Positions 19,328 to 28,241 of a DNA stretch of 64,000 nucleotides are shown piece after piece (position 1 is the stretch's first letter; each line of letters begins with the position of its first letter). The stretch is from an uncultured Polaribacter sp. (GTDB lineage Bacteria; Bacteroidota; Bacteroidia; Flavobacteriales; Flavobacteriaceae), in assembly GCA_943788045.1 (NCBI GenBank), contig CALSOT010000002.1, positions 552,310 to 616,309 on the forward strand, in the 5' to 3' direction. The position numbers and the translations under genes are program-made. The notes beneath the pieces are model-generated. The model was not told the origin of the DNA and did not search any database. It saw only the letters and a list, made by a program, of their open reading frames with translations.

Positions 19328-19927
19328 ATGATCGTTGGTTTAACAGGCGGAATAGGAAGTGGCAAAACCACAGTTGCAAATATTTTTGCACAATTTGATA
19401 GTGTCATTGTTTATAATTCAGATTCTGAAGCTAAAAAAATAATGGAGTCTTCGTCGATAATCAAGTCTAAAATTATTGGAGTATTTGGTCAGAAATCATA
19501 CGAAAATAATCAATTAAATAAACCCTTTATCGCGAGTATTGTTTTTAACGATAAGATTAAGTTAGGAAAGTTAAACGCAATTGTGCATCCAGAAGTAAAA
19601 AAACATTTTCAACAGTTTGTTATTCAACATAAAAATAAAGATTACATTGTTTACGAAAATGCCATTCTTTTTGAAAGTAAGAGTAATTTAAATTGTGATA
19701 TTATTATTTCTGTTTATACACCCTTAGAGCTCCGAACAGAAAGAGTAATGTTAAGAGATAAAAGCTCTCGATCAGCTGTAGAGGCTAGAATAAAAAATCA
19801 ATGGTTAGAAGAAAAAAAGTTACTACAATCTAATTATCTAATATGTAATATTGATAGTAATAAAACTCATTTTCGGGTTATTGATATTCATAATATTTTA
19901 ACAAAAAAAATCAGTAGATTTAATTAA
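19328..19927 (+). CDS. coaE: dephospho-CoA kinase
   Basis: Last step of coenzyme A synthesis: phosphorylates dephospho-CoA at the 3' hydroxyl of ribose. Its 199 residues have the P-loop GLTGGIGSGKTTVA (residues 4-17), VYNSDSEAK, the lid-region arginines LRTERVMLRDKSSRSAVEARIKNQW, and a typical family length. It starts 1 bp after ybbR and closes the nusB operon. Confidence 0.95.
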   Translation: MIVGLTGGIGSGKTTVANIFAQFDSVIVYNSDSEAKKIMESSSIIKSKIIGVFGQKSYENNQLNKPFIASIVFNDKIKLGKLNAIVHPEVKKHFQQFVIQHKNKDYIVYENAILFESKSNLNCDIIISVYTPLELRTERVMLRDKSSRSAVEARIKNQWLEEKKLLQSNYLICNIDSNKTHFRVIDIHNILTKKISRFN

Positions 19928-20028
19928 ATTCAATTTTTTTGTTAAAATAATCATAAAATGCAATTAAAATAGATAAATTATATAGAAAAAGATAAATTCA
20001 ACCTCTGAAATCATTAACTTTGATTTTC

Positions 20029-21597
20029 ATGAGTAAGAAAGTATTTGTTATTATAGTTGCATTAATGAGTATTTCTTTAATAGGGATTATTTTAGTACAA
20101 TTATATTGGATTGATAACGCTGTTAAAAGTAAAAAAGCACAATTTAAGAATGAGGTTCAAAAATCTTTAGGAAGTGTTTCACAAAAAATTATTTCAAAAG
20201 AAGAATTAGAGTTTGAAAAGCAAATCGAAAATCTTATCAAGGATAAGGTCATAGCAGATAATGCTCAAATTAAAAATTATCTTTTTCAACAAATGGATAC
20301 CGCCACAAAGCAACGTTTTACTTTTGGGGCAACTATTTTGGAAGAAAACTTTAAATTACCTACAGATTTTTTAGATAATGATACTATTATTTTCAAAAGA
20401 GTTTCTGGAAAGAAAGATTTTTTTCAATCAAAATTAATAAAGGGTGTCGACAATATTTTTACAACTATTGATGAAAATAGGTTCTCTTTTCAAAAACGAT
20501 TGTCATCCATAGAAAGAGCGCAGTTTTCTGAATTTTTAAGAGATGTAAATAGTAAAAAGCCAATATATCAAAGAATTAGTAACAGAGAATTAAAATCTAT
20601 TATTAAAAAAGAATTAACAAAAAGAAATGTTGATTTAGATTTTAAATATGGTGTATATAGCAAGGATGGTTTAGCAACAAAACTAAAATCTGGTTATTAT
20701 ACAATTAATAAAAAAGAAAGTTATCAATATCCCTTGTTTTTTAACACGAACGGTGATGTGGATTATGAGTTGTTTCTGACTTTTCCTGCTGAAAAGAATC
20801 ACATACTTTCAGGAATTTCAAATATTTTATCACTCTCTTTGTTTTTTATTTTAATTATAATAATTGCTTTTTCAAGTTCTCTATATCAATTAATTAGACA
20901 AAAAAAGATATCAGAAATTAAAACTGATTTTATAAATAATATGACACATGAATTTAAAACTCCAATCGCTACTATAAATCTAGCTTTAGATTCTATAAAG
21001 AATCCTAAGGTAATAAGTGATGGGGATAAAGTTCTTCGTTATGTACAGATGATTAGAGATGAAAACAAAAGAATGCACTCTCAAGTAGAGAATGTTTTAA
21101 GAATCTCTAGATTAGAAAAAAATCAAGTAGAAATTAGTAAGGAAAATATTGATATGCACGACATAATCGACGATGCAATATCTCATACTAGCTTACTGAT
21201 TTCGGATAGAAATGGAAGTTTAGACACCTATTTTGAAGCAATTACGGCAGAAGTTGCAGGAAGTCAATTTCATTTAACAAATGTAATTGTGAATATAATA
21301 GAAAATGCTTTGAAATATTCAGATGGATCTCCGAAAATTGAAGTATATACAGAAAGTGCGAATAAATTTTTCATATTAAAAATAAAGGACAAAGGAATAG
21401 GAATGAGCAAAGCTGTTCAGAAAAATGTTTTTTATAAATTTTATAGAGAGCAAAAAGGGAACATACATGATGTTAAAGGTCATGGACTTGGTTTAGCCTA
21501 TGTAAAAAAAATAGTTGAAAGGCATGATGGTTCAGTTCTTGTAGAAAGTGAAAAAGGAGTAGGAAGTACATTTACGGTAAAATTACCTTTAATCTAA
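20029..21597 (+). CDS. sensor histidine kinase
   Basis: Two-component sensor, 522 residues from ATG 20029 (MSKKVFVIIVALMSISLIGIILVQLYWI). An upstream in-frame TTG at 20020 overlaps the -7 box and is rejected. It has a first membrane helix (about 4-25), a periplasmic sensing domain of about 240 residues, a second helix (ISNILSLSLFFILIIIIAF), and then HisKA with THEFKTPIATIN (phospho-acceptor H307). The HATPase domain has the N-box NIIENALKYS and GHGLGLAYVKKIV. The response regulator gene follows 10 bp later. TAACTTTG (20015-20022), a perfect -7 box, ends 6 bp before the ATG, so the mRNA may be nearly leaderless. The signal is unknown. Confidence 0.93.
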   Translation: MSKKVFVIIVALMSISLIGIILVQLYWIDNAVKSKKAQFKNEVQKSLGSVSQKIISKEELEFEKQIENLIKDKVIADNAQIKNYLFQQMDTATKQRFTFGATILEENFKLPTDFLDNDTIIFKRVSGKKDFFQSKLIKGVDNIFTTIDENRFSFQKRLSSIERAQFSEFLRDVNSKKPIYQRISNRELKSIIKKELTKRNVDLDFKYGVYSKDGLATKLKSGYYTINKKESYQYPLFFNTNGDVDYELFLTFPAEKNHILSGISNILSLSLFFILIIIIAFSSSLYQLIRQKKISEIKTDFINNMTHEFKTPIATINLALDSIKNPKVISDGDKVLRYVQMIRDENKRMHSQVENVLRISRLEKNQVEISKENIDMHDIIDDAISHTSLLISDRNGSLDTYFEAITAEVAGSQFHLTNVIVNIIENALKYSDGSPKIEVYTESANKFFILKIKDKGIGMSKAVQKNVFYKFYREQKGNIHDVKGHGLGLAYVKKIVERHDGSVLVESEKGVGSTFTVKLPLI

Positions 21598-21607
21598 AAA
21601 AATAACA

Positions 21608-22309
21608 ATGGGAAGCAAAAAAATATTATTAGTTGAAGATGATCCTAATTTTGGAACAGTTTTAAAAGATTATTTATCATTACATGATTATAATGTTACG
21701 CACGCAAAAGATGGTATAGAGGGTTTAATCATGTTTAAGAACAGTGATTATGACCTTTGTATATTGGATGTAATGATGCCTCGTAAAGATGGTTTTTCAT
21801 TGGCACAAGACATTAGAGGAACAAATAAAGAAGTTCCAATTATTTTTTTAACTGCCAAAACTTTAAAAGAAGATGTTCTAAGAGGATATTCTGTTGGTGC
21901 AGATGATTATCTAAATAAACCTTTTGATTCTGAAGTATTATTGCACAAAATTAAAGCAATTCTTCAACGTAAAGACATAGATAAATCTACAGAGTCAGAA
22001 CAATTTGAGTTTAAAATAGGTAGTTTTTTCTTTAATTCTAAATTAAGACACTTATCTGTTGGGGAAGACGGTCAGCCTGTAAAACTCTCACCAAAAGAAA
22101 GTAAATTACTTCGCATGTTAGCGATTCATAAAAACGATTTAATGCCAAGAGAATTAGCTTTGACGAAGATTTGGAGAGATGATAATTATTTTACTTCAAG
22201 AAGTATGGATGTTTATATTGCAAAACTTCGTAAATATTTAAAACCAGATGAATCTGTAGAGATTCTAAATATTCACGGTGAAGGATTTAGAATGGTAGAT
22301 AACTCCTAA
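21608..22309 (+). CDS. OmpR-family DNA-binding response regulator
   Basis: Partner of the upstream histidine kinase. Its 233 residues have a receiver domain with acidic pair D11-D12, phospho-acceptor D54 (CILDVMMP), T and K switch residues (FLTAK; LNKPF), and a winged-helix C-terminal domain (LSPKESKLLRMLAIHKNDLMPRELALTKIWRDDNYFTSRSMDVYIAKLRKYL). This resembles RprY-type regulators of Bacteroidota. A strong terminator follows. Confidence 0.94.
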   Translation: MGSKKILLVEDDPNFGTVLKDYLSLHDYNVTHAKDGIEGLIMFKNSDYDLCILDVMMPRKDGFSLAQDIRGTNKEVPIIFLTAKTLKEDVLRGYSVGADDYLNKPFDSEVLLHKIKAILQRKDIDKSTESEQFEFKIGSFFFNSKLRHLSVGEDGQPVKLSPKESKLLRMLAIHKNDLMPRELALTKIWRDDNYFTSRSMDVYIAKLRKYLKPDESVEILNIHGEGFRMVDNS

Positions 22310-22327
22310 TAAAAATAACTTCCTAAA

Positions 22328-22364
22328 AAAAACTCAGCATAATTGATAATTGTGTTGAGTTTTT
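22328..22364 (+). terminator. Strong terminator after the response regulator
   Basis: Arms 22328-22344 and 22348-22364 form a 17-bp stem with two G-U pairs around GAT, ending in a T-run. It lies only 13 bp before the next start codon. Confidence 0.85.
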
Positions 22365-22377
22365 GTATTTTTAATGT

Positions 22378-22998
22378 ATGGCTGAATTTATCAAAATCTA
22401 TAATGATAATCCTAATCAAGCGGCAATAGATAAAGTTGTTGCTGTCTTAAAGCGCGGTGGGTTGGTAATTTACCCTACAGATACTGTTTATGGCCTTGGT
22501 TGTGATATTTCTAATAACAAAGCTTTAGAAAAGATTGCCCAGATAAAAGGAGTGAAACTACAAAAAGCTAAATTTTCTTTTATTTGTAATAATTTAAGTC
22601 ATTTGTCTGATTATGTAAAGCAAATAGATAGTGCTACTTTTAAAATTCTTAAAAAAGCATTACCTGGTCCTTATACTTTTATTCTTCCAGGAAGCAATAA
22701 CTTGCCAAAAGTGTTTAAAAAGAAAAAAGCGGTAGGTATTCGTATTCCCGATAACAATATCACAAGAACTATAGTAGAGAGTTTGGGAAACCCAATTGTA
22801 ACGACATCGATTAGAGATGATGATGAGGTTTTAGAATACACGACTGATCCAGAACTAATTTTCGAAAAGTGGGGAAATGTTGTTGATGTTGTAATTAATG
22901 GTGGTTATGGTGATAATCAAGCATCAACAGTTATCGATTTTACAGAAGGCTACCCTGAAGTTGTTAGAGAAGGTAAAGGAAGTTTAGATATTTTGTAA
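22378..22998 (+). CDS. tsaC: L-threonylcarbamoyladenylate synthase (Sua5/YrdC/YciO family)
   Basis: Makes threonylcarbamoyl-AMP from threonine, bicarbonate and ATP for the t6A37 modification of tRNAs. The 206 residues carry the YrdC fold motifs: GGLVIYPTDTVYGLGCD (about 28-44), KFSFICNNLSHLS, LPGPYTFILPGSN, VGIRIPDN, and STVIDFT near the C-terminus. It has only the YrdC domain, without the Sua5 C-terminal domain. A YciO-type paralog of less certain role cannot be excluded. It begins just after a terminator, so it needs its own promoter. Confidence 0.88.
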   Translation: MAEFIKIYNDNPNQAAIDKVVAVLKRGGLVIYPTDTVYGLGCDISNNKALEKIAQIKGVKLQKAKFSFICNNLSHLSDYVKQIDSATFKILKKALPGPYTFILPGSNNLPKVFKKKKAVGIRIPDNNITRTIVESLGNPIVTTSIRDDDEVLEYTTDPELIFEKWGNVVDVVINGGYGDNQASTVIDFTEGYPEVVREGKGSLDIL

Positions 22999-23104
22999 TG
23001 CCAAAAAATTGAATTATTTACTTTTATTAATGATCTGCTTGATTTAAACACAATGATGAAAGAATGTGCGAAGTCATTTAAATAGAAAGAAGTTTAAAAG
23101 ATAA

Positions 23105-24103
23105 TTACTTTAAGTTTTTAAATTCTTTTCTCCCTAAAACAAAGTATTGCCAAACAACACTTATGTGTCGATAATAGTTTTGTTTTTTCGATACTTTTTT
23201 GCGCTTATTAAGAGATTTATTAAAATTTTTATAAAAACTAAAATGTGCCTTAATGATTGCTAAGCTGTGGATCGGCCTTAATTCAAATATAAACTTTAAT
23301 CCTGCAACTCCATCTAAAATTAAACGTGAAATTAACACGAATAAAAACCATTTTTTTGGAACATTCTTCGCTACATTTATTAGACTATTTCTAAAGTTTA
23401 AAAATGTTTTGTGAGGATTAGTTTCTTTTAAAGTAGCACCGCCTACATGATAAACTTTAGATTTCCCCACATATTTAACTTGGTAGCCATTGTTTTGGGT
23501 TCGCCAACATAAATCAATTTCTTCTTGATGTGCAAAATAATCTTCGTCAAAACCTTTTAGTTGATGGTATACCTCAGAGCGTATAAATAAACAAGCACCT
23601 GAAGCCCAAAAAATATTGGTTGTATCATTAAACTGACCTTTATCAGTTTCTAAAAAATTAAAAACGCGTCCTCTACAATAGGGGTAACCAAATAAATCGA
23701 TATAACCACCAGCAGCTCCTGCGTATTCAAACCTTGTTTTATCTTTAAAATCTAATAATTTTGGTTGAACAATAGCTGTTTTTTCTTCCGTCTCAAAAAC
23801 ATCTATTATTGGTTTTAACCAATTTTTAGTAACTTCAACATCAGAATTTAACAAGCAGTAAATATCTGCATTAATAAATTTCAATGCATCATTATAGCCT
23901 TTTGCATAACCTCCATTAACCGTGTTTTGTACAATTTTAATTGAAGGGTAGTTTTTTTGGATAAACTCTATAGAAGAATCTGTAGAAGCATTATCTGCTA
24001 TATAAATGACAGCTTCTTCCGAACTAAAATTCACGATCGATGGCAAGAACTGCTCTAACAGTTTTTGACCATTCCAATTTAATATGACGATTGCTATTTT
24101 CAA
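23105..24103 (-). CDS. glycosyltransferase family 2 protein
   Basis: A 332-residue GT-A enzyme. It has the GT2 N-terminus KIAIVILNWNG, the nucleotide-binding region YIADNASTDSS, GYAKGYNDAL, the metal-binding-type motif CLLNSDVEV, the acceptor-side GACLFIRSEVYHQLKGFDEDYFAHQEEIDLCWR and a hydrophobic C-terminal region that may associate with the membrane. It resembles rhamnosyl/dTDP-sugar transferases of surface polysaccharide synthesis. The start is TTG at 24103. A perfect -7 box (TAAATTTG, minus strand, 24116-24109) ends 5 bp upstream. The sugar and acceptor are unknown. Confidence 0.92.
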   Translation of the reverse strand: MKIAIVILNWNGQKLLEQFLPSIVNFSSEEAVIYIADNASTDSSIEFIQKNYPSIKIVQNTVNGGYAKGYNDALKFINADIYCLLNSDVEVTKNWLKPIIDVFETEEKTAIVQPKLLDFKDKTRFEYAGAAGGYIDLFGYPYCRGRVFNFLETDKGQFNDTTNIFWASGACLFIRSEVYHQLKGFDEDYFAHQEEIDLCWRTQNNGYQVKYVGKSKVYHVGGATLKETNPHKTFLNFRNSLINVAKNVPKKWFLFVLISRLILDGVAGLKFIFELRPIHSLAIIKAHFSFYKNFNKSLNKRKKVSKKQNYYRHISVVWQYFVLGRKEFKNLK

Positions 24104-24258
24104 ACGCGCAAATTTACATTTTAAAAGTTACTTTACTTCTAAATTATTCTTAATATATCATGAATTTTTAATATTATACGAACGATTATTCCGACTAATT
24201 ATATATCCATTTTAATAATTGGATTTGAATTATGGTATACTTAATTCATGACTAAATA

Positions 24259-24702
24259 TTACAGATATTTAGGAATGTCTTTCAAGAAAATATAGGTTTC
24301 TTTCTTAAAATCCATTTTGCAATAAAAATGCTCTAATCCATTGGTTACAATTAAATAATTAGCTTTTAATTTTAAATTATAACGTGCAATTTGATCAAAA
24401 GTATCTTGTGTAATCTTAATAGAAGGTGCTTTGCATTCAACAATAATTTCATGATTTCCTTCATTATTAAAAACTAAAATATCTGTTCTTTTTTTACGAT
24501 TATTGATAATTAATTGTTTTTCTAAAGCTATTAATGAAATTGGATACTTCTTTTCTTCAATTAAAAAACAAACATAATGTTGCCGAACCCATTCTTCTGG
24601 AGTTAGTACCACATATTTTTTTCTCAATTTATCAAAAATAAGCGTCTTATTTTCGCTACTTTTGAGTTTGAAATTGTAAGTTGGTAGATTGAGTCTTTGC
24701 AT
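24259..24702 (-). CDS. type I restriction enzyme R protein N-terminal (HSDR_N) domain protein
   Basis: A 147-residue protein with a PD-(D/E)XK nuclease fold: KRTDILVFNNEGNHEIIVECKAP holds the D-(E)xK catalytic pattern (TDILV ... VECK). It is a stand-alone domain found next to holA in many Bacteroidota, not part of a restriction system; no hsdM or hsdS is present. The function is unknown. ATG 24702 is preferred over the TTG directly before it. The divergent holA starts only 17 bp away, so the two genes share a very tight promoter region. Confidence 0.88.
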   Translation of the reverse strand: MQRLNLPTYNFKLKSSENKTLIFDKLRKKYVVLTPEEWVRQHYVCFLIEEKKYPISLIALEKQLIINNRKKRTDILVFNNEGNHEIIVECKAPSIKITQDTFDQIARYNLKLKANYLIVTNGLEHFYCKMDFKKETYIFLKDIPKYL

Positions 24703-24719
24703 CAATCAAAAGTAAGAAA

Positions 24720-25721
24720 ATGAACGAGATAAGAAACATTGTTTCAGAGATAAAGAAAGGAAATATAAAGCCTATCTATTTTTTAATGGGTGAGGAGCCT
24801 TATTACATTGATAAAATTTCTGATTTTATTGAAGAAAATGTTTTGGATGAAGCTGAAAAGGGCTTCAATCAGCAGGTTATGTATGGTAGAGATGTTAGTA
24901 TAGAAGATATTGTTTCTTCAGCAAAACGTTATCCAATGATGGCTGAAAGACAAGTTATTATTGTTAAAGAGGCACAAGATTTAAGTAGAAATATAGAAAA
25001 ATTACTTTCTTATGCAGAAAATCCACAACCAACTACCGTTTTAGTTTTAAATTATAAATATAAAAAACTAGATAAGCGTAAGAAATTGCACAAAGTAATC
25101 GCAAAAACGGGTTTTATTTATGAAAGTAAAAAGATGTATGAGAATCAAGTCTCAGATTGGATTCGTAGGGTTTTAAGCGGGAAAAAATATCAGATAGAAC
25201 CAAAGGCATCACAAATGTTAGTAGAGTTTTTAGGCACTGATTTAACCAAAATTTCCAATGAGTTAGATAAGTTAATGCTAATTCTACCGCAAGAAACGAT
25301 CATAGATGATACTCATATTGAAGATAATATAGGTATTTCTAAAGACTTTAATAATTTTGAGTTACGAAAAGCAGTAGGAGAGAAGGATATTTTAAAAGCG
25401 AACAGAATTATAAATTATTTTGCAGAAAACCCGAAAAATAATCCTTTGGTAATGACTATTTCTTTGTTGAATAGTTTTTTTACACAGTTACTTTCTTTTC
25501 ATGGTTTACAAGACAAATCAAAAAACTCAGTGGCGAAATCTATTGGTGTTAACCCTTATTTTGTTGATGAATATTTTTTAGCAGGAAGAAATTATCCAAT
25601 GCGCAAAGTAGCACAGGTAATTGCAATTTTGAGAGATGCAGATTTAAAGAGCAAAGGAGTTGGTGCGAGTCAGTCTCAAAAAGATATTTTAAAAGAGTTG
25701 TTGTTTAGAGTTTTGCATTAA
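24720..25721 (+). CDS. holA: DNA polymerase III subunit delta
   Basis: Clamp-loader subunit that opens the beta sliding clamp. The 333 residues fit the family. It shows the N-terminal AAA-like domain (PIYFLMGEEPYYIDKISDFI, MAERQVIIVKEAQ), the middle lid region (FLGTDLTKISNELDKLML) and the C-terminal collar domain (NPYFVDEYFLAGRNYPMRKVAQVIAILRDADLKSKGVGASQSQKDILKELLFRVL). It is divergent from the HSDR_N gene. Confidence 0.95.
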   Translation: MNEIRNIVSEIKKGNIKPIYFLMGEEPYYIDKISDFIEENVLDEAEKGFNQQVMYGRDVSIEDIVSSAKRYPMMAERQVIIVKEAQDLSRNIEKLLSYAENPQPTTVLVLNYKYKKLDKRKKLHKVIAKTGFIYESKKMYENQVSDWIRRVLSGKKYQIEPKASQMLVEFLGTDLTKISNELDKLMLILPQETIIDDTHIEDNIGISKDFNNFELRKAVGEKDILKANRIINYFAENPKNNPLVMTISLLNSFFTQLLSFHGLQDKSKNSVAKSIGVNPYFVDEYFLAGRNYPMRKVAQVIAILRDADLKSKGVGASQSQKDILKELLFRVLH

Positions 25722-25914
25722 ATAGGTCAGCATATTATATAAAAATAAATTGTGAAACTATTATTGATTCAAACATTAAGAATGTTAAAAAAGTAAATGA
25801 TTTTTATTCATACGAAATAATAGAGTTTAGAGAGAAACACAATAGTTTTATATAACTTATTATTATATTGATTAATACATAACATTTAAGGAATTTATTT
25901 AAAAAAAAATACAA

Positions 25915-28029
25915 TTGAAAACTATCTCAAAATTTTATTTCCTACTTTTCTTTATATTATTTATTTCAAATTGTAACAAGAAAGATAAAAAATTAAATAA
26001 AAAAAGTAATGATTTAATTCATGAAACAAGCCCGTATTTATTGCAGCATGCTTATAATCCGGTGGATTGGAAAGGATGGAATTCCAAGACATTAGAGTTG
26101 GCACAAGAAGAAAATAAACTAATTATTATTTCTGTTGGATATTCTGCTTGTCATTGGTGTCATGTAATGGAAGAAGAGAGCTTTGAAAACGATTCTATTG
26201 CTAAAATTATGAATGAAAACTTTATCAACATAAAAGTAGATAGAGAAGAAAGGCCTGATGTAGATAAGATATATATGAATGCAGTTCAGTTAATGACAGG
26301 AGGAGGTGGTTGGCCATTAAATTGTATTACACTGCCTGATGGAAGACCAATTTATGGCGGAACTTATTTTACAAAAGATCAATGGGCTAAAGTTTTAATT
26401 AGCATTTCTAAATTATATAAAGAAGAGCCACAAAAGGCAATTAAGTTCGCAGAGAATTTAACTAAAGGAATTCAAGAGTCTCAATTAATTAAACTAAATA
26501 AAGAAGATTCAAACTTTAGTGAAAAAGAATTAACCTCAGCGGTGGATTTATTGAAACTTCAAATTGATACTATCAGTGGTGGATTTAAGGGATCTCCAAA
26601 ATTTCCAATGCCAAATTCTTTAGACTTTTTACTAAGGTATAATCATCAGTTTAATGATTCATCAATTAAAAAATATCTAAATAAGACATTAACTAAAATT
26701 GCTTATGGAGGGATTTATGATCATGTTTCTGGTGGTTTTTCAAGGTATTCTGTTGATGAAAAATGGCATATTCCTCATTTTGAAAAGATGTTATATGATA
26801 ATGCTCAATTGGTAAGTTTGTATTCTAAAGCATATCTTAAAGATAAGAAGGAGTTATACAAGAATACTGTTATAGAAACATTAGCTTTTATCAAAGAAGA
26901 ACTAACTGCAGAAAATGGGGCATTTTATTCATCTTTAGATGCGGATAGTAAAAATGCTTTTGGACAAAAAGAGGAAGGTGCTTTTTATGAATGGAAAAAA
27001 GAGGAGTTACTGCTTTTGTTAGGAAATGACTATAAGCTTTTTAAGGAGTTTTATAATATTAATGATTTTGGATTTTGGGAGCATGATAAATATGTTTTAA
27101 TCAGAAAAGAATCGAAAATTGATTTTTCAAAAAAACAAAATTTATCATTAAATGCTTTAGATGTCAAGGTTTCTAATTGGAAAAAAGTTCTAAAAAAAGC
27201 AAGAAATAAAAGAAGTAAACCACATTTAGATGATAAAATATTAACATCATGGAATGCTTTAATGTTACAAGGTTATTTAGATGCTTATAGAGCTTTTGGA
27301 GACGAGGAGTATTTAGAAATAGCAATTAAAAATGCAAATTTTTTAAATGATAATCAGGTAAGAAATGATTACGGTTTAAATAGAAATTTTAAAAATGGTA
27401 AGAGTAATATAAACGGATATTCTGAGGATTACGCAACACTTATAAATTGTTACATCTCTTTATATGAGGTTACTTTAAATCAAAAATGGTTAACTATTTC
27501 TAAAAATTTAGTTGATTACCTTTTTACTAATTTTTTTGATGAAAAAACGAAAATGTTTTATTTTACGTCAAAAGAAGACGAAAATTTAATTGCTAAAAAA
27601 TTTGAAGTTATTGATGGTGTTATTCCTTCTTCAAATTCTATAATAGCGAACAACCTTTTTAAATTAGGTCATTATTATTCTGATGCTAAATACCTGAAAA
27701 CTTCAGAACAAATGCTTAATAATTTAAAGGGTAATGTTAATACAAACCCTGCCAATTATAGCAATTGGTTAAATTTAATGACCAATTTCACAAAACCATT
27801 TTATGAGGTTGTTGTCGCCGGTAATAATGCTAAAGAGATAAATAAGAACTTAATAAATAATTATTTTCCCAATATTTTAATTGCAGGTTCAAATAAAGAA
27901 AATAATACATTGCCATTATTGTTAAACAAGTTTAATGATACTGACACTTTTATTTATGTATGCGTAAATGGAACTTGTAAATTACCGCAAACTAATCTTA
28001 CTAAAGCTTTAAAAAACATAAAAAAATAA
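25915..28029 (+). CDS. thioredoxin-like DUF255 (YyaL/SSP411 family) lipoprotein
   Basis: A 704-residue protein. The signal peptide ends in the lipobox LFISNC, then the DUF255 thioredoxin-like domain follows: SPYLLQHAYNPVDW, the redox pair C79-H-W-C82 in SACHWCHVMEEESF, KVDREERPDVDKIYM, and GGWPLNCITLPDGRP. The rest is an (alpha/alpha)6-like region (GGIYDHVSGGFSRYSVD, HIPHFEKMLYDNAQL, LTSWNALMLQGYL). The biochemical function of the family is not established. The start is TTG at 25915, with no ATG before the signal peptide. About 190 bp of AT-rich spacer precedes it. Confidence 0.88.
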   Translation: MKTISKFYFLLFFILFISNCNKKDKKLNKKSNDLIHETSPYLLQHAYNPVDWKGWNSKTLELAQEENKLIIISVGYSACHWCHVMEEESFENDSIAKIMNENFINIKVDREERPDVDKIYMNAVQLMTGGGGWPLNCITLPDGRPIYGGTYFTKDQWAKVLISISKLYKEEPQKAIKFAENLTKGIQESQLIKLNKEDSNFSEKELTSAVDLLKLQIDTISGGFKGSPKFPMPNSLDFLLRYNHQFNDSSIKKYLNKTLTKIAYGGIYDHVSGGFSRYSVDEKWHIPHFEKMLYDNAQLVSLYSKAYLKDKKELYKNTVIETLAFIKEELTAENGAFYSSLDADSKNAFGQKEEGAFYEWKKEELLLLLGNDYKLFKEFYNINDFGFWEHDKYVLIRKESKIDFSKKQNLSLNALDVKVSNWKKVLKKARNKRSKPHLDDKILTSWNALMLQGYLDAYRAFGDEEYLEIAIKNANFLNDNQVRNDYGLNRNFKNGKSNINGYSEDYATLINCYISLYEVTLNQKWLTISKNLVDYLFTNFFDEKTKMFYFTSKEDENLIAKKFEVIDGVIPSSNSIIANNLFKLGHYYSDAKYLKTSEQMLNNLKGNVNTNPANYSNWLNLMTNFTKPFYEVVVAGNNAKEINKNLINNYFPNILIAGSNKENNTLPLLLNKFNDTDTFIYVCVNGTCKLPQTNLTKALKNIKK

Positions 28030-28241
28030 CTAGTAAAATATTATTAGTTTTCTTTTTAGCGAATAAATAAAAAACAGGAGTTGTTTTAGCTATTCTAATT
28101 TAATAAAATTACTTTTTTTGAGAATAAAAAGGAGTTCGTGCGGTTAAAAAAAATCTGTGCAATTTGGATACAAATTTGTTACAAATGGTTAGGGTAGAAT
28201 TTTATGCTATTCCTATTATTGTGTTCAAATAATATCATATA

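Noticed and set aside
24259..24702. Type I restriction-modification system
   Set aside because: Only the HSDR_N-type nuclease-fold domain is present. There is no helicase part and no hsdM or hsdS, and the same gene lies next to holA in many Bacteroidota.
25722..25855. An open stretch of about 45 codons ending at 25855 (reads like a C-terminal tail ending REKHNSFI)
   Set aside because: It has no start codon and no recognised family. It may be a gene remnant but cannot be supported from sequence alone.
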